Of a stretch of DNA of 64,000 nt, positions 29,181-39,185 are shown in pieces. This DNA is from Eutreptiella sp. 'Long Island Sound 2002' (lineage: Eukaryota > Euglenozoa > Euglenophyceae > Eutreptiales > Eutreptiaceae). The translations under genes and the position numbers were made by a program. The stretch's first letter is position 1. Each line of letters begins with the position of its first letter. Under the pieces are notes generated by a model, which was given only the letters and a program-made list of their open reading frames with translations, had not been told where the DNA came from and did not search any database. Location of the stretch: NCBI GenBank assembly GCA_964036045.1, contig OZ038382.1, forward strand, positions 133,228,442 to 133,292,441. The letters run 5' to 3'.

Positions 29181-32126
29181 TGACGCGTTCCCGTGGGGGG
29201 CCGGCCACGGGACGCTGCGGTGACACGCACAAGTGAGCAGGCAGGCAAGGCACTACGCTCACAAGGGCATCAATACGCCTGTGTCATGTGACAAAGCGTT
29301 TCAGAATCCTTGCCACTCTGCAAAGAGGGAACGAAAGTATGTACAGCAACACATCAGGATATGTACACATGGGGTTAAGACTGGACTGGGGTAAGGGCAT
29401 CAAGGGACAATAGACACTCAGTCCCGACTCATATCCCAATCCCAGGTCCGACCCTCTCAGTGGCTGATGGGGGCGGGGGCTCAAACACAACCCATGCCCT
29501 GCTCAGTCCGGACCCTGAAACCCTGCCAATAGGGGGGGTGTCCCGCCCAGCCACAGGCGAGTTCCTGGGAACCAAGGGGCTCCAAGGCCAACCAACAGTG
29601 GCTCCCTATGCTCCCTTAATGGCAGGTCCCAACTCCACTCTGAGCCAGAGATATGGCCCCGCCAGTATCACCCAGGAGTTGGTAGCTGAAAATGGGCTGT
29701 TTCAGCCCAAACTGAAATTAACTCAAAAATCCCCAAAATTGACCCCTCGTCCGGACCCGCCAGAGGTAGGGACGAGACAACTGACCCTATGCCCTTCGAG
29801 TACGAACTCCCTGGAGCCCTCACCCAACCTGGTTCCCTCTGAGGTCCCGGCATCAGGGCAACACGGATGAGTCAAGTGGGGTCATGATGCCAAAATCACC
29901 AAAATTGGCGTCATTCCCACGCGTGGCTCGCCCGGCCAAGGTAAGGCCAATGGCTCACAGGGTAGGAGGCAGGACCTAGGACTTATATCTGAGTGTACAA
30001 CTTGGATTTAGGTCCGGGCTCCCTATGGGCTTAGAGAAATGGGGCCGCCAATTGACCACACGGAAGAGGGAAATTGGGGTCCCAAAATTGGGTCATTTTG
30101 GCTGCCTGAAATGAGCCAAAATTCAGTGTGCTCCCAATAGTATATCTCCACGCCGGCTTGGAGATCGGATCCGGCATTCCATACGTGATCCACCGGGAGT
30201 CCAACAGAGACTCCCATGCCCTTGGCTCTCAAAGATCTCCATGCTACTTGGCGTGGTGACGATCCCCATTGGGTCCACAAATGCAAAAATGGCAAAATTG
30301 CCCATACTCAATTTGGCCTAGCGCCTTAACGAAGGCAGCTCCGCTTCGCCCACGTGGTGTGTGGACCATGGGAACCATTACCCATAACACCCATGTCATA
30401 TATGGTCCATTGGTCCATGCGTCCGGCGTGCGCGAGGGTTAGAACATGGGGCACGGCGGGCAGCAAAAGTGGAAAAATGCTCAAAATGGCCAAAATTGCG
30501 CACACTCATGGTTAGGGCAAATGAGGCACATGCCCGACTCGGACCGGAGTGTGCCATAGGATTGGTATCAAGTCATGTTGGTCCAACATATCTTTTGGGC
30601 GTAGCCCAACTCCTCCGGTATTGGGAATGGCAGGGTCGCCAAGTGAGCCCATGATTTGGGATAGTCCCAAATTGCCAACATGGCGGCCACGGTATGCCAA
30701 GCCTAAGAGGAGTTATTCGCCGGGTCCAAGATATGTTGGCTACCGAAGTATGTGCCCTCATAACATACTTGGGTCATGATGTCAATTGAGCGCAACGTTG
30801 AGATATACGTTCGCCACTTGACATCATGACGAGCCAAAAATGGCAAAATTGGCACAAAGACACACAAAAGTGCATTAAAAGGTGCACAATTATATTATAA
30901 TATCTTTGGCTTGGTTCGTGCAATCAACTAATCCTTCTAAACACGATGACTTGACACCAATGACCTTCGATCCCACGTATGTGCTCCACTTGGGGCGCCT
31001 TGAAAGGTTACGAGCGCTGCTTCCCAAGTGGGCACATGAAAATATGGAAAAATGTAAAATACACACCTTGCTCCCAACGCATCGCTTCGGGATCACCACA
31101 CAAGCTTCCCTTCACGAAGGTTAGGCTTGCAATTGACCGTAGGGAGTACGGAGAAGGGGCTTGCACAATATGAGGTCCATTGGCGGGCTTGTCTTGGAGC
31201 AATGGGCCCGCCAAATGGGCACGCAACACAACACATGGCACATACCAAATATTGCCCAAAAATGTAGCTCCCACCACGATATGTCATGCCCCTCCAAGGG
31301 CATAACTTTGTGTCAATCGCTCATAGGAACTCAAGGAGAGTTCCTATGCAACACCAACACTTGCGCGCTACACTCGAAAGTTATCTTAACGCACGCAATA
31401 TCATGGTCATAGAGTTATAACGCAAACTCTACCCTCTTGACCATGATCCATTACACTAGCGCGCATGTGTAGAAACGCAAGGCATATGAAGCTTCCTAAA
31501 TTACGTCGGGAGTATTGTGAATACATCCCACGTTTCCTTATCGTCAATACTCGCAAGCGGCACGAGATATGACCTTCACAAGTGGCCTCACGAATCAACT
31601 TTGTTTTGCCCATATCCTTAAGACAAATGGAGGGCAGGATAAAAGGGAAGTTGATTCGTGCATACGGAAGCACGTAGGTCCACTCGAAAGAGGTCAAATC
31701 AAGTGCGGGGATGTCGAAGTCGAAAATCCGATTTCGACATCTTGAAAAATTCGGATTAAGGTTGCGAGTATTAATTATGAAAATTGCGGAAGCATCCATG
31801 CAGTTTCTGGCGACTTTGGAGCCTTCGTGACGGATAACGTTAAAATTTCCATTATAAACAGTTAAACTGGCGGTTACGGTAAAGTCGCGAACCAACCGCC
31901 AGCAGTCAAAACAGTGAGTATCGGAACGGAAGCGTAAAAATTGACGGAAACAATATGAAAATAAAACCCTGTTGATTCCTGATATTCTGATACACAAATC
32001 TCCGCTGGCGGTGCATCGGTTGCCGATGCGGGGCTTCACGGCACGGAACACGCCGTGCATGGGGTTAGTGGACCGGAGACCGGTTGTATGCCGTAACCTG
32101 GCCATGGGGTTCTGGGTACCGCTTCA
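29181..32126 (-). repeat. LTR of element A, right copy (5' LTR)
   Basis: 2,946 bp, TG...CA bounded, nearly identical to 14,943-17,889. It would carry the promoter for the minus-strand genomic RNA. Differences seen include one missing base in a GGAGAACGGGG/GGAGAAGGGG run near 31,155 and scattered transitions. Confidence 0.92.
31407..32105 (-). CDS. Open frame inside LTR A right (232 codons)
   Basis: Second copy of the frame at 17,170-17,868, with the same predicted 232-residue product; at most silent changes between the two. Because the LTRs are about 99.5% identical this adds little independent support. Confidence 0.3.
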   Translation of the reverse strand: MARLRHTTGLRSTNPMHGVFRAVKPRIGNRCTASGDLCIRISGINRVLFSYCFRQFLRFRSDTHCFDCWRLVRDFTVTASLTVYNGNFNVIRHEGSKVARNCMDASAIFIINTRNLNPNFSRCRNRIFDFDIPALDLTSFEWTYVLPYARINFPFILPSICLKDMGKTKLIREATCEGHISCRLRVLTIRKRGMYSQYSRRNLGSFICLAFLHMRASVMDHGQEGRVCVITL

Positions 32127-32130
32127 GGAA
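32127..32130. repeat. Target-site duplication of element A, right copy (GGAA)
   Basis: Matches 14,939-14,942 exactly. Confidence 0.85.
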
Positions 32131-33490
32131 CTGCACCTCTCATGGCGCTTGGTCTCTTTCTTTTCTCTTTCTTCTTGCCACTCGGGTTCTCGGGATCGGC
32201 AGGGTCATCGTCCTGAGAGTGTGAAGCAGACATTAGACATGGCGGCTCATCATCAGAAGGATCACCGCAACAAACACTGGAGCCATAGGGCTCAACATCA
32301 ACCATAGCCCTTAGGGCTGTAAGTCCCAACTCGTCCAGCTCGGCTCAGGTGGAGTTCTCCACATGGCTGTAGGGCGGCTGGGCCGTTCCTGGTACCAAGG
32401 GACTCCTTAGTATTATAGCAGGGGTCGGCATAGGACAGCTCCTCACGCCCCCCAGGGTGTGAGTCAGTCCTGCCACCAGATGGTTGGCTTGTAGACGATG
32501 TGGTGAAGCTCCCATGGTCGTAGGTCGCCCTTGGGGAGGAATCAGAGGCTCCAATTGGGCCCTGATTTCTTGAGTGAGACCGCCCACAATGTCTGCAGTG
32601 GCTCCCCGGAAAGCTTCTCGTATCTCGGATCGCGCCAGGGACTTGTTTGAGGAAATTCCTTATCCTCTGTTCCTTCCACCACACGACTCACGGCCTCATA
32701 GGCGAATCACAGAGGTGAAGCCAGGTGCTGGCATGGTATAGCCACTCTCGGGCGGTGCATAGCCAGGTATACCAGTCATGTACACACCCGTAGCAGGTCT
32801 CTGGTAGTCATCATCGTAGCGGCGCGGCATTGACTCATGAATACCGGTGTAGGCGGAGCTGGATGCTACTTGTTCGCTGACTGAAGTCTCCATAATTGGC
32901 GCAGTCGCGGCTCGAGTCACACCATAGGTGGGGTAAGGCATACCAGTAAAGCCTAGACCCTTAACCATAGGTGGAGTGGTTGTGGGTGACGATGCAACTG
33001 GATGTGTGGCTGGGAGTGTAGTGGTTGTTGGAGAGGGTACTGCAGGGTGATTAAAGGCGCTCGGCGCGCTCGCAACAAGTCTGTCCTCGAAGGGTACCTC
33101 ATCGGATGGTTCGTGTCCATCTCCAAGATTTTCCTCTTCGTCTCCCATATCCACTGCTTCCTTCTCCTTCTCCTTCTCTTTGCCTTCAGGTCCTCCAACG
33201 GAAAGTCCACTGAAAGCCGCTCCCAAGCCCTCCAGGGAATCGTCCCCAAGCCCACTTAAGGGCACTGAAGGTACAGGCTCCTCAGGTTCAGGTTCACCAG
33301 CAGGTTTGGGCGCTGGCGCTGGCTTGAGGGGCGCCACTGAGGGCGCTGTCTGCTCGGCAGTGTCCTTGGTGTCCATGTTGTATTTCTTCCGCCCTTCGGA
33401 AGTGTAGTCACTCTTGACGTATCGTTTGTACTGCACGGGGTTGCAGGTACGCAAAATTCCCGCTACCAGAAAGTTGAAACAGGCTTTCAC
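32131..33490 (-). pseudogene. Element B gag, N-terminal part
   Basis: A 264-codon frame from an ATG at 33,490 encodes a Pro/Ala/Glu-rich hydrophilic leader (APAPKPAGEPEPEEP, a KEKEKEKE run, SPTTTTLPATHP). Two stops near 32,696-32,650 interrupt it. The same phase then continues at 32,587-32,345 and, after a TGA, at 32,329 into a lysine-rich stretch that stops at the A insertion site. The capsid continuation is at 14,938, on the far side of element A, offset by one frame. I infer that both parts belonged to one gag because they abut the GGAA duplication on both sides and run in the same direction. Confidence 0.65.
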
Positions 33491-33870
33491 TGTTGATTGC
33501 TTTCATGATATTGTTTTGTTTGTGCCTCTACTTGGTCCTGCTGCTTCTTGGTGTAGCTCAGGTTTTCCAAATAAAAATTTTTTGTTGAAAGCAACAAGAA
33601 CTCCAAGTACCCACAGTGCAAGCAAAGGAACACAGGATCAAATCCACAACATGACGGGCTGCAGTCAAAAGAGATGGTTTAGCAACAAGGGAAACTCACA
33701 ATAACTACAGATTTAAGAAAAGATAGTTAGAAAATGTCCTACAATCATGGGAAAACTGCCCACATGGGCACTCTCTCTTTTATACTGCCATCTAGAGATG
33801 TGCACTCTTTGTTTTGGGTCCCATAGGTGCTGAGGTGGCATGGCTTGTGGCACTGAGGTCACCGCCAGGT
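33491..33870. other. Region upstream of element B gag; LTR of B not identified
   Basis: AT-richer sequence where the leader and 5' LTR of B should lie. I find no second copy in the window to define an LTR and no clear primer-binding site. Confidence 0.4.
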
Positions 33871-33874
33871 CACA

Positions 33875-33985
33875 TGGGATCTTCCTACTTCGCTAGGCTA
33901 ATTGGGAATTAAACCCAGGACCTCTCAAAAAGAGGTGCCCCAGCCCCATAGGGTGCAGACCACTAGGATAGCTGAGGATTCATGA
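33875..33985 (-). repeat. tRNA-like, SINE-like sequence
   Basis: On the minus strand CTATCCTAGTGG resembles an RNA polymerase III A box. About 44 bases later GGTTTAATTCC matches the B box (GGTTCGANTCC) at 9 of 11 positions inside a T-arm-like hairpin (GGG TTTAATT CCC). Between them ACCTCT/AGAGGT pairs like the long variable arm of tRNA-Ser or tRNA-Leu. There is no good acceptor stem, so it is more likely a tRNA-derived SINE or decayed tRNA than a gene. No second copy is in the window. Confidence 0.35.
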
Positions 33986-34298
33986 GAAAATATAGAAAAA
34001 TGTATACGCTTTGGATCAATGTCAGCTCCTCAGTCTCTCCAGAAAATGGTGCTTAGGTCCAATCAGTTCGGGGGTTAGGGGTCCACACAACATCCAAAGT
34101 TCGATGCTTGGTTTTATAGGTCAAGATGCTTTGTAACCCCTTTTTGGATAGGCTAATACTAAGATAAAAATGTAGTATGCCTTTAGGCATCTCTAAAACA
34201 ACTAAAGCGTACCTTTGGGCAGGGAAATACACTTTTTCTTACTCATTCAGATTTGTAGATGCTCTGTCTGCACAGATGGGATATGAAAAAATGTGGTG

Positions 34299-34655
34299 AT
34301 GGCAAGCAAACCTCATCCAGCCACTGGCACCATTGTAAACGGATCCTTCGATGCAAGCGCATTCAGAAGAAGGACAATGTCAGCTTGGACGTTGTCGAAG
34401 CATCTTGGTGTTTTCTTGGGCCATGCTGCCTTCTAGGTGAAGCAATTGTGGGAAGGAAAAGGTCAGAGGAGATGTTTTTGTGTTGCCAAGGGCGCCTCTG
34501 GTGCAAAGCTGATGGCTGGCCTCACATTTGGTATCTCCAAAACACGCGATGGCACGCAGAAGAATCGTACCACATGGGTGCCAGTTCAAGAAAGGAATAG
34601 AGAAATTGGTTGGTGGAGTGATTGGCGTTGCATTGCCCAACAAGAAAATTGCTGA
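34299..34655 (+). pseudogene. Short broken ORF, unknown function
   Basis: An ATG at 34,299 opens 45 codons (MASKPHPATGTIVNGSFDAS at the start), then a TAG at 34,434, then a further 72 codons in the same frame to a TGA at 34,653. The protein has no motif I recognise. The in-frame stop suggests a decayed gene or an intron boundary that I cannot place. It lies between the retrotransposon block and the DNA transposon. Confidence 0.25.
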
Positions 34656-35907
34656 AACACAAAGTCAATAATCTTGTGAAGGCGAGGTTCTATTGACTGT
34701 CACTAGCGAGGGGTTTGAGCTATGAAATATCAAAACCTGTGTGTCCGACGGTGACACCAATGAACGGGCCACAACCCGGTAGGAGGGTGTGCCTTCCGCT
34801 ATGTGTGGTACGGACAATGGGTGCAACACTGGCAAACACGGTGTTGCATCTGCAATCACTACTCACTAGATTGAGTGTGTGTGTAGTGAGGAGATGGCTT
34901 CATGTAAAACATGTACATGGAGCCACTGTGTGGTGTGGGAAACTTACTTTCACGACCTTGCCATCCGCAACCCAACACACCTTCATTTGTTTGTTCTCGT
35001 TGCCACTCCGATGGTGCAACACCTCTTGGGGACGATTTTGCTTGGAACCGAAGCCCTAAGGCTCGAAGCAGACACCGGGACGCACCATCAACTGCGAGCA
35101 AACGCCCACAAACAGCACTAGGTAGACCAAAGGGTAGTTGCAGCACACCAACGTCGTATAAAACGGAAACTGGATGAAAACCGCACACAGAGTGCCTAAA
35201 AAGAAGCACAAAGGGTAGCTGAGCAGATGGGTGGTCGAGGTGCACCGGCATCACGCCAAACCCACTGCCCCCGGAAGCCGAACACGAAAATCTTTTCGAA
35301 TTGAGGTCCCATAGACTATGTTATTGAACATATTTCGAAAAAAGGCGGCGCAAAGGTGTTATGGCGCCCTTGCTTTGTTTCATGTGCGTCGTGTTTGCAG
35401 TTCCGCATCCATCGGTGGTGAAATGACCTTTTCATGAGGCGGTAAGCCAAAGATATAGCGAAAACTAGGTTCAAGACCCCTACCCTACGGCATAGCTGTG
35501 CACGCTGGGGGGGGTGCAAAAACGGGCAGCTGGTCCTGAGCATGAGCCATGGTGGCGCGAAGAAAGAGGCGAGGTTGGAATGACATATGTACGTCTAATG
35601 GAAGCTTTTGGGACCCTTGGGGAGGACCAAGTCCAATATCTCAAAAACCGAGAACCTCTTGAGTGCCCCTAATGCGATGCATGTGGTGGGTTATGATTCA
35701 ACGAGATGCGAGATGTGAGAGGCGACGGCATCTTTTGGTCCTTAATTGAATCTGCAGCATTGCCAGATCCGAGGCTCCTGCTCCATATGAGGCGACACTG
35801 GTCGTTTTTTTTTTACTTTTGTTTGATTGTTGAGCCAAAGACCGCGGCGTGACTGCCAAATTTTTGGCGCCAAAAACGAGGGATGGTGCAGTTGGGACTG
35901 CCTTCAC
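34656..35907. other. Intergenic sequence without recognisable features
   Basis: Only short frames and no recognisable domains. A 22-base motif at 35,784-35,805 (CATATGAGGCGACACTGG...) recurs with one mismatch at 58,928-58,949. Confidence 0.5.
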
Positions 35908-36010
35908 TACCTAGGGAAAATGCGCGCTAATTGCGAGCTGATATGAGCTCGCAGAATCGGTCGCGTGTACACGAGTTTGGGCATTGCCCTGGGAATGGCT
36001 ATGCAGGACT
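35908..36010. repeat. Boundary repeat motif, left copy
   Basis: CACTACCTAGGGAAAATGCG at about 35,914 and TCGGTCGCGTGTACACGAG at about 35,956 recur in the same order at 57,942-57,989. The first also occurs inverted at about 58,150-58,173. GGAATGGCTATGCAG at 35,992-36,006 recurs inverted at 57,916-57,931. Between them is an 8-bp-arm hairpin (TGCGAGCT/AGCTCGCA). Confidence 0.6.
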
Positions 36011-36052
36011 ACGGCTTAGGACTACGCGTAGGACTAAAGGATCTGCCCACAT
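36011..36052 (+). repeat. Left terminal inverted repeat
   Basis: Starts ACGGCTTAGGACTACGCG; contains the palindrome CTACGCGTAG. Its inverse is at 39,186-39,227. Confidence 0.85.
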
Positions 36053-36204
36053 TGCGCACGCGCATCCACGGTCAAATTTTGACGGAACTGAAAACCTTTT
36101 TGTTTTATCACAGTACATTTCTGACAGGGGGGACAGATGCATCGCGTGCCAGGTTAAGGGATGTGCATTTCCTGGCGCCCTGTAGCTCTTCATTTCGCAA
36201 AACT

Positions 36205-36456
36205 ATGTCTGTCAAAGCCACTGCCACTGCTGCTTGGGACTGGAAGGACCCCGAGGCCGCAAACCAGGCTCCGGGTCCCCACCCAATCAGCGCACCCATC
36301 CAAGTACCCCCATCGCCGCCCCACGACCCTCATGTGCTGCCCCCGAAAGGATTTAAGAAGCCATGGAAGGTAAAAATTGGGAAGGGAGGCAAGGAAATCG
36401 AGTTGCCGGACGAGGCGTACGAGAAGGATGCGGAGACTCCCCCGGAATATTGGTAG
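36205..36456 (+). CDS. Accessory ORF of the DNA transposon, first exon or 83-aa protein
   Basis: The ATG at 36,205 opens 83 codons. The product starts MSVKATATAAWDWKDPEAA, is rich in Pro (HPISAPIQVPPSPPHDPHV), then has a basic segment KGFKKPWKVKIGKGGKEIEL and an acidic end with EYW before TAG. Possible splice donors lie at 36,453 (GTAGGC) and 36,470 (GTATGT), and an acceptor TTGCAG at 36,572-36,577, so this may be only the first exon. Splicing from the first donor into 36,578 makes TGA, so the exon structure is unsettled. I do not recognise the family; accessory ORFs are common in MULE-type transposons. Confidence 0.4.
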   Translation: MSVKATATAAWDWKDPEAANQAPGPHPISAPIQVPPSPPHDPHVLPPKGFKKPWKVKIGKGGKEIELPDEAYEKDAETPPEYW

Positions 36457-36577
36457 GCCCACCCGGATGGTATGTGGTTGCAAACATTTCGATTTGGTTG
36501 TGCGTTTCACGTCATTTTCATGCAAAATGCGTGCTTTCCCTATCCTACCTCCATCCCACCTATTCTCTGTGTTGCAG

Positions 36578-37191
36578 AAGAGGATGAAATCGCCTTTGAT
36601 GGGGCCCAACCGTGGCATGTCAGTTGGTATGACAGCCTTGGCGAACGACAACGCCACCAACTTCACGCGCAACGAAAAGAAGAAGGAGAAGAAGGAAGAC
36701 CCATGGAAGAAGGAGAAGAAGCGCAAGAAGGAAGACCCATGGAAGAAGCCGAACCCCAACCAGACGACCCACACGCGCAATGGCAAAAGGAGATTGAGAT
36801 TGAGCGCTTGGCTGACATTGCTCGCGCTCCAAGTCAAAGTCCAAGTCCAACACCGCCGGGCACGCCAAAGCACTCCCCGGAACGACGAACCGAGGCGGAA
36901 CGTGGTATGCACAGCTACGCACCATTGCACCATGGCACGTGTTACATGGTTCCGTTCCTTCACCGTCAACCCTTGTTTACAGCAACAATGGAGCAAAGGA
37001 AGAAGGACTGGGAGGGGAGACGCCGTTCGCCGGAGCCACGCGCCGAGGGCGCACCCAAGACGCCAAGCGAGCGAGGTATCCCCGTGGTGGCGTCACTTGT
37101 TTCCTTGTCCTTTTTGTGTTCATTGTGCATTTTTTCTTGTTTGCCCCTTTTTTCTCCCGCACATTGTACATTTGTTGGTTGGTTTGTTTAG
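36578..37191 (+). CDS. Candidate second exon of the accessory ORF
   Basis: After the TTGCAG acceptor one frame is open for about 200 codons, highly charged, with repeats of GRPMEEGEEAQEGRPMEEAE and SPSPTPPGTPKHSPERR. Another frame is also open and lysine-rich (KKKEKKEDPWKKEKKRKKED), so the true phase is unclear. A further acidic/basic helix-like piece (EELIRRMRERGEAKDREEEA) follows from about 37,200. The direct repeats in the DNA create the repeated peptides. Function unknown. Confidence 0.3.
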
Positions 37192-37318
37192 GGCGAAAGG
37201 GTGCGGAGGAGCTCATTCGGAGGATGAGGGAGCGCGGAGAAGCCAAGGACCGTGAGGAAGAAGCGAAACGTAAGGAGTCAGGTATGTGCCTTTCCCATCC
37301 TCTTTGCCGTGCCGTGAC

Positions 37319-37609
37319 AATGGCCCATTACGGGCCCATATGTGCATAGAAGCGTGTTTGGGTTTTGTTTGGGTTAGGTGACACAAGCTTGGAGTGGGGT
37401 TTGGGAGCGCGCCTCTCGTCTTCGAGGCGTTAGCAATGGCCCATTACGGGACCATATGTGCATAGAAGCGTGTTTGGGTTTTGTTTGGGTTAGGTGACAC
37501 AAGCTTGGAGTGGGGTTTGGGAGCGTGCCTCTCGTCTTTGAGGCGTTAGCAATGGCCCATTACGGGCCCATATGTGTATAGAAGCGTGTTCGGGTGTTGT
37601 TTGCTTAGG
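37319..37609. repeat. 116-bp tandem repeat, two and a half copies
   Basis: Copies begin AATGGCCCATTACGGG at 37,319, 37,435 and 37,551; the third is partial. They lie between the 3' ends of the two convergent transposon genes. The transposase frame ends inside the third copy. Confidence 0.9.
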
Positions 37610-39123
37610 CGTGGTTGGTGTTTCCGCCTGGTTAGGCGGCCCTCCTTTGCCCACCTGTGGATGCCCTCCACCCGTTGTGTGGACACAATCCCACGTGTGA
37701 ATAAACCCACCTGAAAACAGCGTGCCCAGCGTCGCACCTTGTCCCCCCCCCACGTAGCACTCAAATATGTATGTCCACTTGAAAAGATTCGGTCCCCAAG
37801 AATTTCAACATTCCACATGTGCTCAAAGACAACAATGGAGACTTGGCGGTGTGCACGGGCCATGAGGCGGACCAATTTACTGAATGTGTCGTGGCCAAGA
37901 ACGCCTTTCAGGTTCTTGGCCACGTTCTTGGCAATGTGCCAGTAACACCAGAAGTGCTTGGCGTTGGGGGAAACGGTGGCAACGGCCCCCGAAGCCTTCA
38001 CACATGCATCCATGAACATGACCACGGGCGCGATGCCCACGGCCGCCAACCAGTGGGTAAGCTGGTACTCAAAGTCGCGATTTTTTTCGCCCACGACAAT
38101 GGCTTGGCCCATGAGCACCGACTGCCCATAGTTGTTGACCCCCAGGAAGAGGCCAATGTTGAGGTTATACCTATTGCTTTGATAGGTATTGTCGTGGAGG
38201 ATTCGATATGGGAAGCGCCGGGCAATAGCAATTTGCTCGACGCTCATCCAGAAGACATGGGATAGTTTGCCAATGTCATCCTTCACCACATGGGTGTACC
38301 ACCCATGTTCGCCCTTTTCCTCAAGGCGGTTGACCAAATCATGGGCATCCAGCGCTGAGGAGTACCCTTTGTCATCATAAATGTTTTGCACCTGTTTTGC
38401 GGTGATCTCGACACCGCGGTTCCGCATGAAATGTACCACATTGCGGGAGGGCATGAAGGCTTGTCCCAAGTTCATGATTAAATCGGCATCCTCACGGGAC
38501 AAATTCACCGGACCAAGGAATTTTTTTTCCTTGGCCGTTTGCGGTGGATGGTTATGGTCTAGGCGGAGTCCTTTGGGACTCACGGACCACACCTCGCGCA
38601 TGCCATCCTTCCGGCGAGAAATGTACACATTGAAGGGACAACAATGCTCCTTTGACTCCGGTGCATATGTTGGCACCGTCCTACTATCCTCGGGAAGGAC
38701 CCCGGATTGGGCTGTGTTACGATTGTGCTGTTTTTGGCGGCCTACTTTGGCGCAATAAAAATATGCTTGGCCTTTTTTTTTATCGCCACGACGACTGAGA
38801 ACATAGCCGTTCTCATCCGCCCAATCCTCCATGCGGTCACAAACTTCTTGGTGACTAGAGCCGGCAAACGCATGCACAACCGGCTCCCAAGTGGCACCCA
38901 TCTCCGGAAACTTCATGCTGTCATCTTCATCATCATTATCTTCCTCATCGGAGCACGCTTCATATGGGTCTTCTTCGAGGACCTCCGATGGTGCGGGGGA
39001 CAAGGGAAGGGGACTGTAGTTGAGCTCAGATGATATGTCTGACATCTGTGTCTGAAAAATAGTAGAACAGATGCGCTTGATGCTGGCATTTATAAAAATA
39101 CGCTGTTCAGCCCCAGCAATCAA
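37546..39123 (-). CDS. MULE-type transposase related to FAR1/FHY3 (525 aa)
   Basis: The protein has an acidic N-terminus, then a FAR1-like DNA-binding module with Cys 124, Cys 161/162 and the DHNH motif (His 190, His 192), as in the WRKY-GCM1 zinc fold. The MULE catalytic domain follows: Asp 311 in LHDNTYQSNRY, Asp 372 in FMDACVKA, the CYWHIAKN block at 393-400, and Glu 486 in STQRVEGIHRW. The full DDE triad is therefore present. The C-terminus is short and runs into 116-bp repeats, so it may be truncated or spliced. A second Met at position 27 (MSDISSEL) is an alternative start. It would cut and paste its own element by binding the TIRs. FAR1-like host transcription factors descend from this family, but the flanking TIRs favour a transposon. 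Confidence 0.85.
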   Translation of the reverse strand: MIAGAEQRIFINASIKRICSTIFQTQMSDISSELNYSPLPLSPAPSEVLEEDPYEACSDEEDNDDEDDSMKFPEMGATWEPVVHAFAGSSHQEVCDRMEDWADENGYVLSRRGDKKKGQAYFYCAKVGRQKQHNRNTAQSGVLPEDSRTVPTYAPESKEHCCPFNVYISRRKDGMREVWSVSPKGLRLDHNHPPQTAKEKKFLGPVNLSREDADLIMNLGQAFMPSRNVVHFMRNRGVEITAKQVQNIYDDKGYSSALDAHDLVNRLEEKGEHGWYTHVVKDDIGKLSHVFWMSVEQIAIARRFPYRILHDNTYQSNRYNLNIGLFLGVNNYGQSVLMGQAIVVGEKNRDFEYQLTHWLAAVGIAPVVMFMDACVKASGAVATVSPNAKHFWCYWHIAKNVAKNLKGVLGHDTFSKLVRLMARAHRQVSIVVFEHMWNVEILGDRIFSSGHTYLSATWGGDKVRRWARCFQVGLFTRGIVSTQRVEGIHRWAKEGRLTRRKHQPRLSKQHPNTLLYTYGPVMGHC

Positions 39124-39185
39124 TTAAATTAGAAAATCAATTCCATTTTTTTCCCATTTACAGTTAGCTCAAGAGCAGGCGCCTG

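Larger units (their letters stand above)
14943..32126 (-). mobile_element. Element A: complete 17.2-kb Ty3/gypsy (chromovirus-type) retrotransposon
   Basis: The order on the minus strand is 5' LTR (32,126-29,181), leader, gag (28,771-24,401), pol (24,400-19,379), 3' untranslated region, polypurine tract, 3' LTR (17,889-14,943). The LTRs are bounded by TG...CA, are 2,946 and 2,947 bp long, and differ by about a dozen substitutions and one single-base indel by eye (about 99.5% identity). A 4-bp GGAA duplication flanks the element. gag and pol are both fully open, so the insertion is recent and the copy may still be competent. The pol order PR-RT-RNase H-IN and the C-terminal chromodomain place it in the chromovirus branch of Ty3/gypsy. 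It is inserted in the gag of the older element B. Confidence 0.92.
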
